Shown: in pieces, positions 1-13,473 of the stretch | Layout of the letters: each line of letters opens with the position of its first letter | Position numbering within the stretch: the stretch's first letter is position 1 | Assembly: GCA_036345935.2 (NCBI GenBank) | Contig: JADWOT020000009.1 | Span: forward strand, 448,287 to 512,286 | Length of the DNA: 64,000 nt | Direction: 5' to 3' | Source: Taenia hydatigena | Taxonomy: Eukaryota > Platyhelminthes > Cestoda > Cyclophyllidea > Taeniidae | Made by a program: the position numbers and the translations under genes | Notes under the pieces: model-generated | What the model was told of the DNA's origin: nothing | The model's input: the letters and a program-made list of their open reading frames with translations, nothing else | Databases searched by the model: none

Positions 1-185
1 GAGTGTGAGCGCTCGTTTTCCACTGTTAATGGATGAAATGCTGCCGAGTTAGAAACACCTTATTTTCCATAAGTAGGCACTGACGTCAGTTGGTATGCAA
101 TGGATTGAAAATCAACAGCTTACTGGCAGTTGATCACTGTCTGGTAGCCTTGTAAGGCCACTCATCACTTTGCTCTAACTTGCTC

Positions 186-350
186 TGTAGCGTTCCGAGG
201 CTCCCTTGAGGCAAAAGAAGGCAGAATACTAGGGTAGAATATATATACTCAACAGGCAGAGGATGTGAGCAGCTGGCATGGCCCAAAGGCCAGCCTACGC
301 AGCCAGTTCAATATGGCCACCTCTGTGACCCTGGCCAAGACCGGCAGTCC
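186..350 (-). repeat. Solo-LTR-like dispersed repeat, copy R1
   Basis: Copy of a dispersed family seen at least seven times in this window. Read on the minus strand it ends CGCTACA at position 186. It carries the shared blocks of the family: a TTTTGCCTT block, a TATATATATTC core, a GGCCATGCC block and a GTCACAGAGGTGG block. The opposite end (TGTAATACTT in complete copies) is degraded after position 350. No clean target duplication was seen for this copy. Confidence 0.75.
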
Positions 351-3215
351 ACATGCTTGTCACCCTATCGATAGGAGCCACAAAATTACTCACTTTTCTC
401 CGCAGCACAATGATGTCAACGTCCAGCTCAGCGCCCTACTTGGAATTGCCCCAGATACTTTACTTAACTACGCTCCCCACCCACCTATCTGAGGCACCGG
501 TTACACTCTTCCTTCCTTTAGCAGAGTTACCATAATTCACGCGCAATTTCAAAAGACCTCAATTTGAAATTGTCCAGCGGTTGCAGCGATGAGGACAGCA
601 CTCAACACTCTGTTGTAAAGTGGCGTACTTGTGGACCGGCATCCACACCGTTCCCTGATTTTTTAACTCGTGTCCCGTTTGGCTCCATCAGAAGGCTTCC
701 AATATACTACTATGTGCTTGGGTTACCTGGGATACGAGTAATGCTCCCAGATTAAGTTAACTGATTCTCTAACTAATTCACGGTAAATTAGGGCTTCTAA
801 GAAAGGCACTTAGCATTACCGAAGGCTGCGGCGAATTGTCAAATCCCCTAACTTATAACTTTCTCTGGAGTCGTCATTTCATCATTGCCGAGCCTTTCCC
901 TTTTGCAGAACTGGAGACCGCTTGGTGAGAGACGTGCACCCGGGTCATGCGTCACTGACAGCTCTTCCTCCCGAAGTATTTAAAGCATCATTGTGGTGGA
1001 TCCTACACTTACGGTTCCACGATTTGAAATTTTCAACCACATGATCGTATGCCTTTTCCTCCTCTCCATTGGCTTAGCTCATTTGTGCCTTTTATAATTT
1101 TTTTCTTGTAGCATAATGGACTGTCGTACGATGGGGAGAATTGTGCATATATGAGAAGGCTTGCCGTCGGGGGCCACTCCGTTGAAATGAGCAAGGTGAG
1201 ACTTGTTGGTTGATCATTAATTTTGGACTCTAAACTGTCACAAAAGAATGTTTATTATTTGACATTTAAAGGGGTCGAGAGGCAGAAAGCAGAGCATCAG
1301 GTCACCAGCACAGTGACTGCGTGACCATTTGCATATTTTCTCTGTTAAATGACAATCAATTTTGATGGTAACATCCGCTTAGAGGCACCACATGAAAGGA
1401 TATCATCTTCTCACATCCTGACGGATGTTGCAAGCGTTTTTTTTTTTTAATCAAGGCTTCACGAGCTTTGAGCTGGGACACACCCTGCGCATTTCGACCA
1501 ACCATCTCTCTTCCATGCTGGTTAAGTTGACAATTGAGTCAGAAAAACTTTTGCTGTTGGCATGCAGGCAGGCAAAAGTGATGGCTGAGTGGCAAAATAC
1601 TAAAATTCCCGCGTAGTAGAATTTGTGCCACAAATTTTGTTAATGTTTTCTTCCTCTTTGCCGCAGTGGTTCCGGCTGTGGTAAGGACGCTAGAATCATT
1701 GATCTCAAAAGGGCCGGTTGGTAAAGCATGGAGACATGTCTCACAACCTTACCATAGCATTAGCTATCCTCATAGCCAACTCTTAGTGCATCACACCTTT
1801 CCATCTCTGTTGCTGCTTCAGGGTTGATTGAGTCACTAAGTGTTGCAATTCAACAACCCATCCATCAACACTTAATGCAGTTCATACAACAGCAACAAAT
1901 ACCGTTTGTCTCTGTGAATGCCGTCTTGATGCTATGTGCATTTTTTCCTTCTCGGGTGGCTAGATAGCCATTCTTGGATCCAATTCGCAAGTTTCGAATG
2001 ATCTTAATGTCATCTCGAATCCTTCCCCTTCTCCCCCCTCCCCTTACAAGCAGCGAAACCACGGGAAATGCCATTGCCATCAACCACAGCAACAGATGAT
2101 ACAGGTATAGCAGTTGTTCAACTGTGAGAGCAAGGTAAATGACACCGTCAAGCCGACACAGCTACCGGTAACGGTCACCAGCTCTCTGTCACGTCAGAAG
2201 AATTCACCGACACAGTAGTGGTGGAAGGGCATCTTCGGTACCCTTGATGATGGTATTGCTGTTATTTTTTATTATCCAATTGAATTAAAAATCCTAAACG
2301 TAATAAAGGCGCCAGCTGGATCAAAGTGTGCTATCGAGGTCACGGTGATGAGAACACGAAGATCGACTCTACTAATTTGGACTCTGTCACACACGGTTAA
2401 GGTCACTGTTGGTGCCAAAAAGGAAATGATGTCTTTGGAGTAGTAGACCTCACTCTTTTTCACTGTCGCAGCTGCAGAATTAGTGAATGGTAAATTATGC
2501 TAACAGCCATACTCTATTGTAAGTAGAAAGTGCGCTATTTTTGAAGCCCAAGTGCAGGAGGCTCAACAGCCTCGTGGAAAAGTGGTTCCCGATGAGATGA
2601 TTTTGGTGAATATCAAGAGTAGCGGAAGACAACATCTGCACAAGGTTAATTCAACAAACTTTTTTTACACTTTGTACCACTGACACTTTCGAATGGCCAA
2701 TCAGAATTTTGACGAGAGTAGAATCTGTCAAGAACGTAATGTTTAAAAGAATAGCGAAACCCTAAATATTTTATTTAGTGTATTCAGTTTGCATGCATGA
2801 CAATGCCATTGCTGTAAAGGTCTACTGTTAGCTCGCCAGCATTATTTCGGTGCGTTGCGACAATTTCCTCGTTTTAAATAATTTAAAACAGCAATCTAAC
2901 ATTAGCATTAAGGATTCTAAGCAATTTCGCTCGTTTACTAAAGAAGAACACACCTGTTTTGCTATAGAATGTCACGCACACCAATCAAGCAGGCTAAAGC
3001 GCAACAAAAAATAAAGGAAATGCACTTGTAGCAGGGCAAAAATTGGTTTCAAGAATTGTCTCCTTGTAATTTTACCGCAACCGCAAACATTGTTCGACAC
3101 GTTTACGTGGAAAACATCCTTTTGTGCGATAGATGTTAAACATTTGGCATTGATAACAATAATCTTCATTTTTCAAGTCCGAAGAAAATCTAAAGAGCTA
3201 TGCAATTTCTTTGGT
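351..3215. other. Non-coding stretch, no gene recognised
   Basis: Only short open frames on both strands, without domain-like sequence or convincing splice structure. There is a T-rich tract near 1438-1450 and no repeat of the dispersed family. I see nothing else here. Confidence 0.5.
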
Positions 3216-3784
3216 ATTCTGTCACACCCTGTTAGCACCAAATACAAGCACCTCATTCATGTTGCAAGGCATTTGCAGCTCAATTTCTCTCCTTCTGAGT
3301 AACCTAATCCCACCCACTAATCCATGGCCATGAACGCCTCCTCCAACACAAATACATTAACCGCCTCTCTCCCTGGAGGTTTGCAGAGCAAACGCATTAT
3401 CGCGAGAACAATACCCAGCATCTGGACAGTGCTGTCAACGAAATGTGCTGTCGAAAGTGCGAAGCGGTCAACGTCTCGCTTCACAGGATCGTGCACACCG
3501 ATGCCATGCTTGTAGTAGCCAAATGACAAGTCGTGGAGACAGCCTGGACCTAATTAACCACACCCATTACACGTAGCTTTGACGTTTGCATTGTTTGCGT
3601 GTGTGCTTGTGTGTGTGCGCCTGTGCTCGTACATGCCGACGACAGCGCTGTCGACCGTGATGAATTTTGCAGTGGTGTTTGCTATCTGCTGCCGAACGCA
3701 CCTACCCTTTACCTTTGTGTGTTGGCGCTCTCAAACCCCTTGGTCACAACCGATTTGAAGCCGCAGGCCTGGACGCTACTTACT
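3216..3784 (+). repeat. Left arm of 569-base inverted repeat
   Basis: This arm is the reverse complement of 5531-6099. Reading base by base I found a single mismatch (CGATTTGAAG here, CGATTAGAAG in the other arm), so identity is about 99.8 percent over 569 bases. The outer end begins ATTCTGTCACACCC. The arm holds a TG/CA-rich tract near 3598-3620 and identical 63- and 70-codon open frames on opposite strands. I do not recognise either frame, and only the 63-codon frame has an ATG; the 70-codon one opens at TTG. No target-site duplication is visible at the outer ends (TTGGT on the left, GATGC on the right). Confidence 0.9.
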
Positions 3785-5530
3785 ACATTGACCAATCAAA
3801 TCATACGGGGTCGCTTGAATTCGTTTGAATGACCGACTAATAAATCATTTCGTTTGGCTCTAAATTTCATCGTAGCGAACTTGCATTAATTAGGCGTTTT
3901 CGCTTACCACAAATCGGATTCGTTCCTATAGATATCATCCATTCATTGCACGCTATGCATTATACCCACAAGAGAACCGGTTGGAAGTAATGTTACCTGG
4001 GCGGACGAAGGTTGCCAGTGGTCAATTTATTGCCATAACGTCACGCACACCACAGGAAAGTTCGCTTTGCCATGCATTTTTGCATTGTGTAGAGGTGATT
4101 GCAGAAGTTCCCTCGGGTATTTGTGGGTGCTGCACTGATCCACCACATCCCATTAGCGCCCTGGTCACGGATGCCCAATGTCACACAAACGAAATCTTCA
4201 AGCCTTTTGAGTTTATTCATATAATTGCAATGCGTTAAAGCCATCTCTACACCTGTATGCATCTTTAGTCTTAACCAGGGCTCATCTTGTTTACTCGTCG
4301 AGATGGAGAGGAGGATAGCTGAACAAGTTGGTGTATCCTTCGATTGGTGGAAAATGGCCTGTTCGGAAAAGTTTATTCAAGTGGCTTGCCTAATTAAGTA
4401 GATATCTTTACACATATTATCATTCATCATAAAAATGCAAACCATTTATCGGCTCTATCCTAACTGCCTATTTTATATGTAAGCCTAGGCAATCCATCCA
4501 CAGACGTCAAGGGCTAGTTCGCATTCAATTACAACTGACGGTTCTTTACATGTGCTCATTGATTTGTCCACTGTCCAAAAAATATTTTACTCATTACAGA
4601 AATGGAGCGTTTCAGAAGGAAGACATCTGCTGTGAAAGGCAAGAGAAGAATGAACTTTCGTTGGGTCTACACTTTTGGGTGTTTCATGATTAGCACGAAT
4701 TTCCGTCATCTCCGCAGAAAGACTCACTACAATTTTCCCGAAGGAAGTATTTCCAATATGCTCCAAGAACGCTCGTTTCACTCCTCCAACATCACCACGA
4801 TAAGCAGTTGACGCGGAGATTGCGCATGAGGGAGAGCATAGTCCAGGCTTTAGCAGAACCATTCAAACAAACTCCTTCCCGTCACAGATCGTCAAGCATT
4901 TGACGCACTGCTCAGGAATCCGAACTACTTTGAGCCTAGAGACAACGTTGAATAGACTACTGGGGAATAAATAACAAGGTGCTACTTATTTTAAGGCTTT
5001 TAGCCGAGTGATGTTATTAGTGGAAATGGAAATTTAGAAATGAGTGTACAACATTACTTATTATTAACCTTCAACCAGACACTCCCTACATCTCATACCA
5101 GGCCGAATACGGCGCCTAGATGACTTGTTTTCAATAAGTTTTACTTGAAGAATTCATCAATGCTATACAGCGCATATTCACCTAGACATTGAATCGTGGC
5201 ATCAGGGTGTGTTCACAGACACCACCCTTTTTGCTATTTACGAACAGATGCAACACTATCTCACTGCCAAGTACTTTGTGCTTATGATCCACCAAGCGTA
5301 GTAAAAAAAAAAGAAGACCCAAAAAATGGCCTCTTGAAAAGAAGAAGTTAATGGCGGCTTCGGGAGATAAATTACACTATAAGAGCATTTTAACGTGTTA
5401 TTTTTAAAGATTTTACGGCCAAGATGGGGGTACATCGACAAGTTCCGTAATTCAGATTAATCAAGTGCAAGTTTGTTTTTAAAACTTCGATTGCTACATC
5501 ATATTTATCTTGCCTGCCACGGAAAAGCGG
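3785..5530. other. Spacer between inverted-repeat arms
   Basis: About 1746 bases of single-copy-looking sequence between the two arms. The longest open frame (about 85 codons at 3981-4238, plus strand) shows no recognisable motif. No transposase or reverse-transcriptase-like sequence was seen. If the arms are terminal repeats of a mobile element, its coding capacity appears to be lost. Confidence 0.5.
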
Positions 5531-6099
5531 AGTAAGTAGCGTCCAGGCCTGCGGCTTCTAATCGGTTGTGACCAAGGGGTTTGAGAGCGCCAACACACAA
5601 AGGTAAAGGGTAGGTGCGTTCGGCAGCAGATAGCAAACACCACTGCAAAATTCATCACGGTCGACAGCGCTGTCGTCGGCATGTACGAGCACAGGCGCAC
5701 ACACACAAGCACACACGCAAACAATGCAAACGTCAAAGCTACGTGTAATGGGTGTGGTTAATTAGGTCCAGGCTGTCTCCACGACTTGTCATTTGGCTAC
5801 TACAAGCATGGCATCGGTGTGCACGATCCTGTGAAGCGAGACGTTGACCGCTTCGCACTTTCGACAGCACATTTCGTTGACAGCACTGTCCAGATGCTGG
5901 GTATTGTCCTCGCGATAATGCGTTTGCTCTGCAAACCTCCAGGGAGAGAGGCGGTTAATGTATTTGTGTTGGAGGAGGCGTTCATGGCCATGGATTAGTG
6001 GGTGGGATTAGGTTACTCAGAAGGAGAGAAATTGAGCTGCAAATGCCTTGCAACATGAATGAGGTGCTTGTATTTGGTGCTAACAGGGTGTGACAGAAT
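5531..6099 (-). repeat. Right arm of 569-base inverted repeat
   Basis: Mirror partner of 3216-3784 with one mismatch in 569 bases. Similarity stops abruptly at both edges: inside at the AGTAAGTAGCG end and outside after GACAGAAT. On the plus strand an open frame of about 77 codons (stop at about 5996-5998) sits after an ATTAG acceptor-like site, so a terminal exon is conceivable. It matches no family I know. Confidence 0.9.
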
Positions 6100-8040
6100 G
6101 ATGCATGCATCCACACATTGTCTGATTCCGATTTCGAAGCTATAAAGGAAATGATATATTTTTGATTGGCGCATGCAAGTTGTGGAGTTGAATGTGGAAT
6201 TCCATCAATTACGGACTTTAACTTGCCTTTGTATGCAATTCCCTATTTCAAATGATTGCATGTATTCACTACTGACGAATTTCATTCAATGCCAGCTTCA
6301 GTCGAATCCTTGTTTTTTTTTTTTTGGTTTTCATGGTCTCCTCTGTGTCCAGTGGATTATTGCCTAACTCTGCTTATCTTCCATCATTCGTCCTGCAAGT
6401 CAATGAGAAGGCGACCGTGTATCAATTTTTCAAGGTTGCACTGCATTTATGCGATGAAGTAGGATTGGATTTACTGATTGTTTAGGATTGGGCCAGAGTG
6501 CAACGTTTATTCTGGCATTGAAGTGCTATGGTCTCTTTCGATCGCTTGCCCACTCCCTCAATCACTCATTACCTTATTCATCCATTGCCAATCCAATCAT
6601 TCAGTCGCATTTATTATCAACTCTAGGTGTAGTAGTGGCAAAATACGGTTTCACCTTCAAATCCTAACAAAAAATCAATATTTTAATGAATTCTGAGCAA
6701 GTTTACCTTTGTCATCGAATCACCAGAGCTTCCGCAAAAAATATAGTCGATTCAGCTTGTCATTCGCCTGATTCCCACGCATCCCCTATAAGGCATGGCG
6801 AAACGGTTCCAACCCCATCCGGAATAAATACATGAAGAAATGATTGAAGAACCGAATGAATGAATTAAGTTGGGGGATTCCCGCTAAGTCTTATAAACGA
6901 CGGGTAGAAGTGAAAAGAGCATCTAGTTTTTCGAATTCCCAATGCTCTTTTGTTTGCAAAAATAGAATAAATTGTTCGGAGAGTATGCAGCCATTTTGCT
7001 GAATCGTGTCAACGCAATATTGATTTCTTGTTAGCGAATTGTCGGGATCAGACCGCCTCTGATGGTTAGTGGGGTGAAATCGATAATCAATAAAACTAAC
7101 TCGCATAAATGCGCGCATACACATTTAATGTGCGAAGATCAGCAAATTGCTTAATTGTATGTTTCGAATTTTGCCCTACTCCATTTTGGAGATTTTTTTG
7201 GGTTTACTCTTGACTAAACCATGTAATTGGATCAAACATTAGTCCTAGCTTCTCAACAAGGTGAGACACCCCCCATTATGATTCTAGTGATTCTGATTCA
7301 GGTAGACAGTCGCTTTTACGGCAGAGCGGGTCAGTTGTGAAAAAAGCAAAGGCAAGGCGAGCGGTTGCAAGCAGGCGTTGAGAAGGGGCGGCGAGGTCGG
7401 TGCAAATTCTCAGTCACATACTTGGGTGTGGTTAGTCTCTAAAGTACCCTTAATCATTTACATTTACCATGCCTTTCCTGTTTTTTTTTGGTGTATCTTT
7501 TCTTCATCTGCATTTCTGCAGCGCAATGCTTTATTTGGTGCGCAGCCGTGTTGTGTGATCCAGCCTCCACTGTTGAGGGGTGCCATGGCTCCTCCCCGAA
7601 TCTCCGATGCTCCACTTACTTATTAAGTAGGCTTTGGAGACTGCGCCGCTTTTATTTTTATTTTTCGCATCTTACTACTAAAAGGTGGACAAAACTGTGA
7701 ATTGTCAACTGAAAACGGGATCACTAGTTGAATACATCGTACGTCAGCCTCAAACGCTGGTTTGCAAGTAAGGCAGACGTAATGAATGGAATTTGGATAA
7801 CTTTTTTACAATGTCCAATCACCGCGTGCGTTGACGATCAAGTAGATCCGAGGTCCTAAAAGGATCCATCAACTTGTCTGAAAAGGACTTTTTCGGTTTA
7901 CAGCCAAGTGCTGGCATTCAATGCAGAAACTAATACCGCCTCAATAATTAAAGCACGGCAGAAACCGACAACTTGCCAATATCATCGCACCAGCCATCCA
8001 CACAAAGCCGTGTGCATGCTTACCCAGTCATTAACACGCG
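6100..8040. other. Non-coding stretch upstream of TDH
   Basis: Short random-looking open frames only. No splice-connected coding exons, RNA gene or family repeat recognised. Confidence 0.5.
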
Positions 8041-8047
8041 CAATTGT

Positions 8048-8072
8048 GATTGGCTCAATGGGGACATAAAAG
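8048..8072 (+). promoter_or_regulatory. Putative TDH core promoter (inverted CCAAT plus TATA-like)
   Basis: An ATTGGCT motif (inverted CCAAT) at about 8049 is followed by ACATAAAAGG at about 8064-8073, a fair TATA-like box. If it is used, transcription would start near 8095-8105. That would make the in-frame ATG at 8107 the first AUG, rather than the one at 8089. This is inferred from motifs only. Confidence 0.35.
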
Positions 8073-8088
8073 GTGGAGCTCAGCCTTC

Positions 8089-9475
<1,387 letters not shown>

Positions 9476-10118
9476 ATTGGAACACGGCTTTCATCACCGC
9501 AAATTCCTCGAAATTTCATCCATCTGTATTTTTCCTGGAGAAGCATTGCCACTTTCGTCTGTGTATTTAAGCAACATACATTCATATTCATTTATGCAAA
9601 TTGTTGCTTAGGGCGGAGGTAGGTGGGGTGAAAGATACTCTCGGTACCATTACATGCGATCTTTAAACGATGTATTTCTGTATGGAGAAAGCTACGTAGA
9701 TGTCTGTGAGATTTCCATAAAATCGTGTGGTTATGTGGGTAGATTGAATGTGGCTCTGAGACTGATCTATTTGCTAGAAGGGCCAGATGACCCCGACTCA
9801 AGGGAAATGGGTCAGCGTGTCGCATTTCCTGTCTCGATAGAAAGCATATTTGAAACAAAAAAACGAATGAGGGCGGAATTGTTCGTTTGATTTTAAAAAT
9901 GAGAATATTATACTGCACATAAAATTGCTCCGAACGCCTAGGTTACTCAAATGGTAGAGAGTACACTGTTTACAAATTTACATGCTCACTTTAAGGCGTC
10001 ACCGAGCTTGGTGATCCGAAATACGTGTTGCTTATTTACATGTTTGATTTCGCTCAGCCTCCATATACCAAAGATTGAAATTCCGCTCGGCGGCATTGGC
10101 TTACAGCCAAGCACACTC

Positions 10119-10162
10119 CAGTACTTTGTTTGTTCTGACTGCTGGGTTTCGGTCTCGATCAC
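10119..10162 (+). repeat. Solo-LTR-like repeat fragment R2a
   Basis: Matches the first 40 or so bases of the family (GTACTTTGTTTGTT, then TTTCGGTC). It breaks off and is followed within a few bases by an inverted fragment of the same family (R2b). Confidence 0.65.
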
Positions 10163-10167
10163 TCATG

Positions 10168-10312
10168 TGTGCGTGGCGTCCCGAGACTTCCTTGAAAGCA
10201 AAAGAAGGCATAGTACTAGGGTAGAACATAGATTCATTAAATAGAGGGAATGGAGCTGCTGGCATTGCCTGGAGACCAACCTACGCGGCTGGGGCAATAT
10301 GATCATAACGGC
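10168..10312 (-). repeat. Solo-LTR-like repeat fragment R2b, inverted
   Basis: Minus-strand copy carrying GGCGTCCCGAG, AAAAGAAGGC, CTAGGGTAGAA and GCTGCTGGCAT blocks in family order. It lies head to head with R2a, which may reflect insertion next to or into an older copy followed by rearrangement. Confidence 0.7.
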
Positions 10313-10735
10313 AGAGTATTGCAGAGTATGGGAGAAATAATGATGAAACAGCACTTTTTAACGGTTTACAAAAAATGGAAACATATTTACAACAGAGGGA
10401 TGGATCATGGCTGACAATTACAAGTAGGTTGCCATAATACGAATAGCAATGCTATTCTGTACAAAATCAAGTCGCCTCAGTATATTTTTACCATGGGTAC
10501 AGGTCAATTTGAAGTATAAAAAAGGAAATTTTCTCAAGCTTGTTTGAATTTCCTTTAACCCTTTTTTCTACCTTGAAAAGTATTTTTAAGGAAAGCTAGA
10601 TAATGTTGTTAAATACATTTTAAAAATTGTTTAGACGAATGTTTAAACTCTTTCCCGACTTTATCGTTTTTTTTCACAAGGACATTTAACAGACATTTAC
10701 CAGCTGATCCGGGTGATCATAGCAACGTGGTAGCG

Positions 10736-13473
10736 ATGGATTATAGCACGGCTTTCAAGTCCCTTACTAAAGGGATGGATGAGTTTAAGACGCCTGAGGT
10801 CAAGGTAGATTTAGTTATTTTTATGGAAATATTCTGTTTAGAGGCCCAAAAAATCGTCCTACGATACCGGATCCACCGACTATTGTGACTACAACACCAT
10901 CCCATACAACTGTACAAAAGAATTCCTTTGCAAACCGCATCAGGTTCACAAACCGATTTTTCCGCGCATTTCCTCATTTAAGTCCCTTTCGAAGTCTCCC
11001 TACAACTTTCCGCCCGGCATAACTGACGCTCTATCCATTTTGAATTATGCGAAACCCATGCCCGTGCAAGCGGAAGTTATTCCGCTGTTCTATGAGGTAA
11101 GTGGTCGCCTAAAATTCCACTTACTTAGTGTTTATAGGGATGCGACATATTGGTTGGTTCACCAACAGGCTCCGGAAAAACAGCCGCCTATCTTCTCCCG
11201 ATTTTGAATTTTGCCGCTTGTGCTAAAATTTATCCAAATTCACAGAAAAAACATGTCGTTCGCCCACATTCAATTATTCTCTCCACTACACAAGAACTTT
11301 TGAGCCAGATTTGGACAGAGGCGTTAAGACTGGGTCAGAACTTGTTTCCCAAACACGGAAGGATTGCAATTCTTCGGCGAAACCATTACGAACTGAGAAG
11401 GAAACAAAACGTTTGTTCAGAGGTTTTTTTAATATGATAGCTATAGGGAAAAACAAAAACCACCTTGAAAAAGGCCCGTGAATTGCGTCTGCCTTCGGAT
11501 ACGAGGATTCTTATCACAACGCCGAAGCGGTTGGCGATACTGTTAAGACAGACCGGGGTGCAGTGTCCTATTGACTTCTCTTGGTAAGCTTTGCTGCCAT
11601 TCTTCAAGTCTGCAGCCTTAGCCACGCTTGGCTCCCAACTTTAAAGCGATTGTTGCTTTTTTTATAATTAGTATAGCACTATTTGTTCACATCTACTTAC
11701 CAGACGTGCTGACTTCTTTATCTGTGCTCTTGTCTTTTGCTGCCATTACCTGCTCCATGTGTAGCCTAAAAGAGGTTTATTTCTGCAAACTATATTTTGG
11801 TCAACTATTCACCCTCTAACACCAGCTTACGCTGGCTAGTGATTGATGAGTGCGACAAAATGCTCGAATCGAATTTCGGTGACAACGCTTCCGTCCTTCG
11901 TGCCTTTCGGTCTCAACTCACCTCCATTCTCCACAGTATTCGAGCTTATACTACCGAATTCCCTAGCGTCGCACTATTCTCCGCTACTCTGACTCCTCCT
12001 GTTGTTGCTTGGGCGACGGAAGAAATTGGCGGCACCGATCCTTCACATTCAAGAGGTCTAGTGAAGATCCAGCTGGGTGATTGGTGAGTTTTATTGTCTG
12101 CGAATTCGCATTAAGTGCACGGATAACTTTTGGAACTTATTAATAGTTAATTTTTCTCTCGCCAGTAACGCGGCAGTTTCGGTGGTACGGCAGGAACTAC
12201 GCTACTGCGGTTCAGAGCAAGGAAAACTGTTGGAATTGCGTAAAATGCTCATTGACGGACTTGTCTATCCCTGTCTCATCTTCACTGAATCTCGACAGCG
12301 AGCCGCCGATCTGTTCAGGGAGATTATTCTCTGCGACAAACTTATTCATGTCAGTATTCTCTCTAGTGAAAAAAGTGAAGCACAGGTATGTACTTGATTT
12401 GGGATCAAACACTCCTTATAACACTTGAAGTGGATATGATATTAGTGCTACAAATATGGCTAGAATGTAAATGTATTGGCAACTTGCGCAAGTAGGACGT
12501 TTTCTTTTTTTGAAGCACTCTTTCAGGGAAAACGGTTTTATAATAACAGTGTCACTCGAACTCTCTTTATGGAAATTACAAAACATACCAGTGCAGTCTT
12601 GTACCACCAATTTGTGGTCCGATCGGTTAAATAGCGAATTTGCATTCATCAACAAACATACCACTACCATGCTTGGTGACTATTCCTCCCTAAGCCATCC
12701 CGGGTTGTTGTTGAAATAGCTTTGGTGATCTTGTTTCAGCGTATTGCTACAGTGAAGGCTTTTCGTGAAGGCAAGGTCAACGTTCTCATTTGTACCGACC
12801 TCCTCGGTCGAGGCATGGACTTCAAGGTATGCTGCGCGCGTTAGCATCTCAAAGTGATTACTGCTGTAAACATTTAAGCACCCTTTTTTGTCTCCAGAGC
12901 CTGATGATGGTGGTGAATTACGATCTTCCACCCTCTCCTGTTGAATACATCCACCGTGTCGGTCGAACTGGACGTGCCGGCCGTGCAGGTGGCCGTGCAG
13001 TCACCCTTTGGACGGACGCTGATCTGCCTCACATGGACTCTATTCTGGACGTGATGAATAGAAGTGGTGCGGAAGTAGACCCAGACCTTCAACGGCTTGT
13101 GGCGGCTTGGAAGTCGAGAAAAGCAAAACAGATACATGCACGTGTGCTGGGAGGAGTGGTCTCTCAGCGCAAGGGCGAGCGTAAACTGGCTGCCAGGGTG
13201 GTGTCGAAGAAGTCGAGAGGCGAGTTTAATCGGTAATGCTTGTAGGAGGAGGATGTGGACAGAATTCTGTCGTTTCAAAGCGCATTGTTGTTACTTCTGT
13301 GCGTCCATATTTTTAGAGAACGAGGCCTTCTCCGGCCTTGGAACCCGCACCGGGAGAGTATCACTGACGTGCCAGGGTCAAAATCTCGTGATCTCAAGAT
13401 AATGAATGAGGAGTCGACGGCCGGTGGCGGTAGGGGAAAGAAGAGGAAGAGAGCTGTTAAGAAGGTAGCTTAA
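10736..13473 (+). CDS. DDX52: DEAD-box RNA helicase DDX52 / ROK1
   Basis: Nucleolar ATP-dependent RNA helicase; the yeast homologue Rok1 acts in early 18S rRNA processing and release of snR30 from pre-40S particles. Exons: 10736-10804, 10842-11096, 11138-11410, 11447-11583, 11826-12083, 12166-12385, 12740-12826, 12898-13232, 13317-13473, all phase-consistent. The product is about 596 residues (human DDX52 599). Motifs in order: Q-motif region MPVQAEVIP; motif [10 protein letters not shown]; Ib-like ITTPKRL; motif II as DECD (family usually DExD); motif III SAT; the ROK1-type [17 protein letters not shown]; motif V LLGRGMDF; motif [13 protein letters not shown]. The tail is basic (RGKKRKR), as expected for nucleolar targeting. 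ATG 10736 gives the family length. A 5' untranslated exon is possible. Family assignment is strong; the third intron (36 bases, 11411-11446) is the least certain junction. Confidence 0.93.

Larger units (their letters stand above)
9476..10735. other. TDH-DDX52 intergenic region with repeat fragments
   Basis: No coding exon is supported here. The stretch holds two fragments of the dispersed solo-LTR-like family (listed separately) and AT-rich sequence. The T-rich TTCACAAG at 10672-10680 could be an acceptor for a 5' untranslated exon of DDX52. Confidence 0.45.

Noticed and set aside
3216..6099. Calling the inverted repeat a classical DNA transposon
   Set aside because: No transposase-like frame in the spacer and no matching target duplication at the outer ends, so only the repeat itself is annotated.
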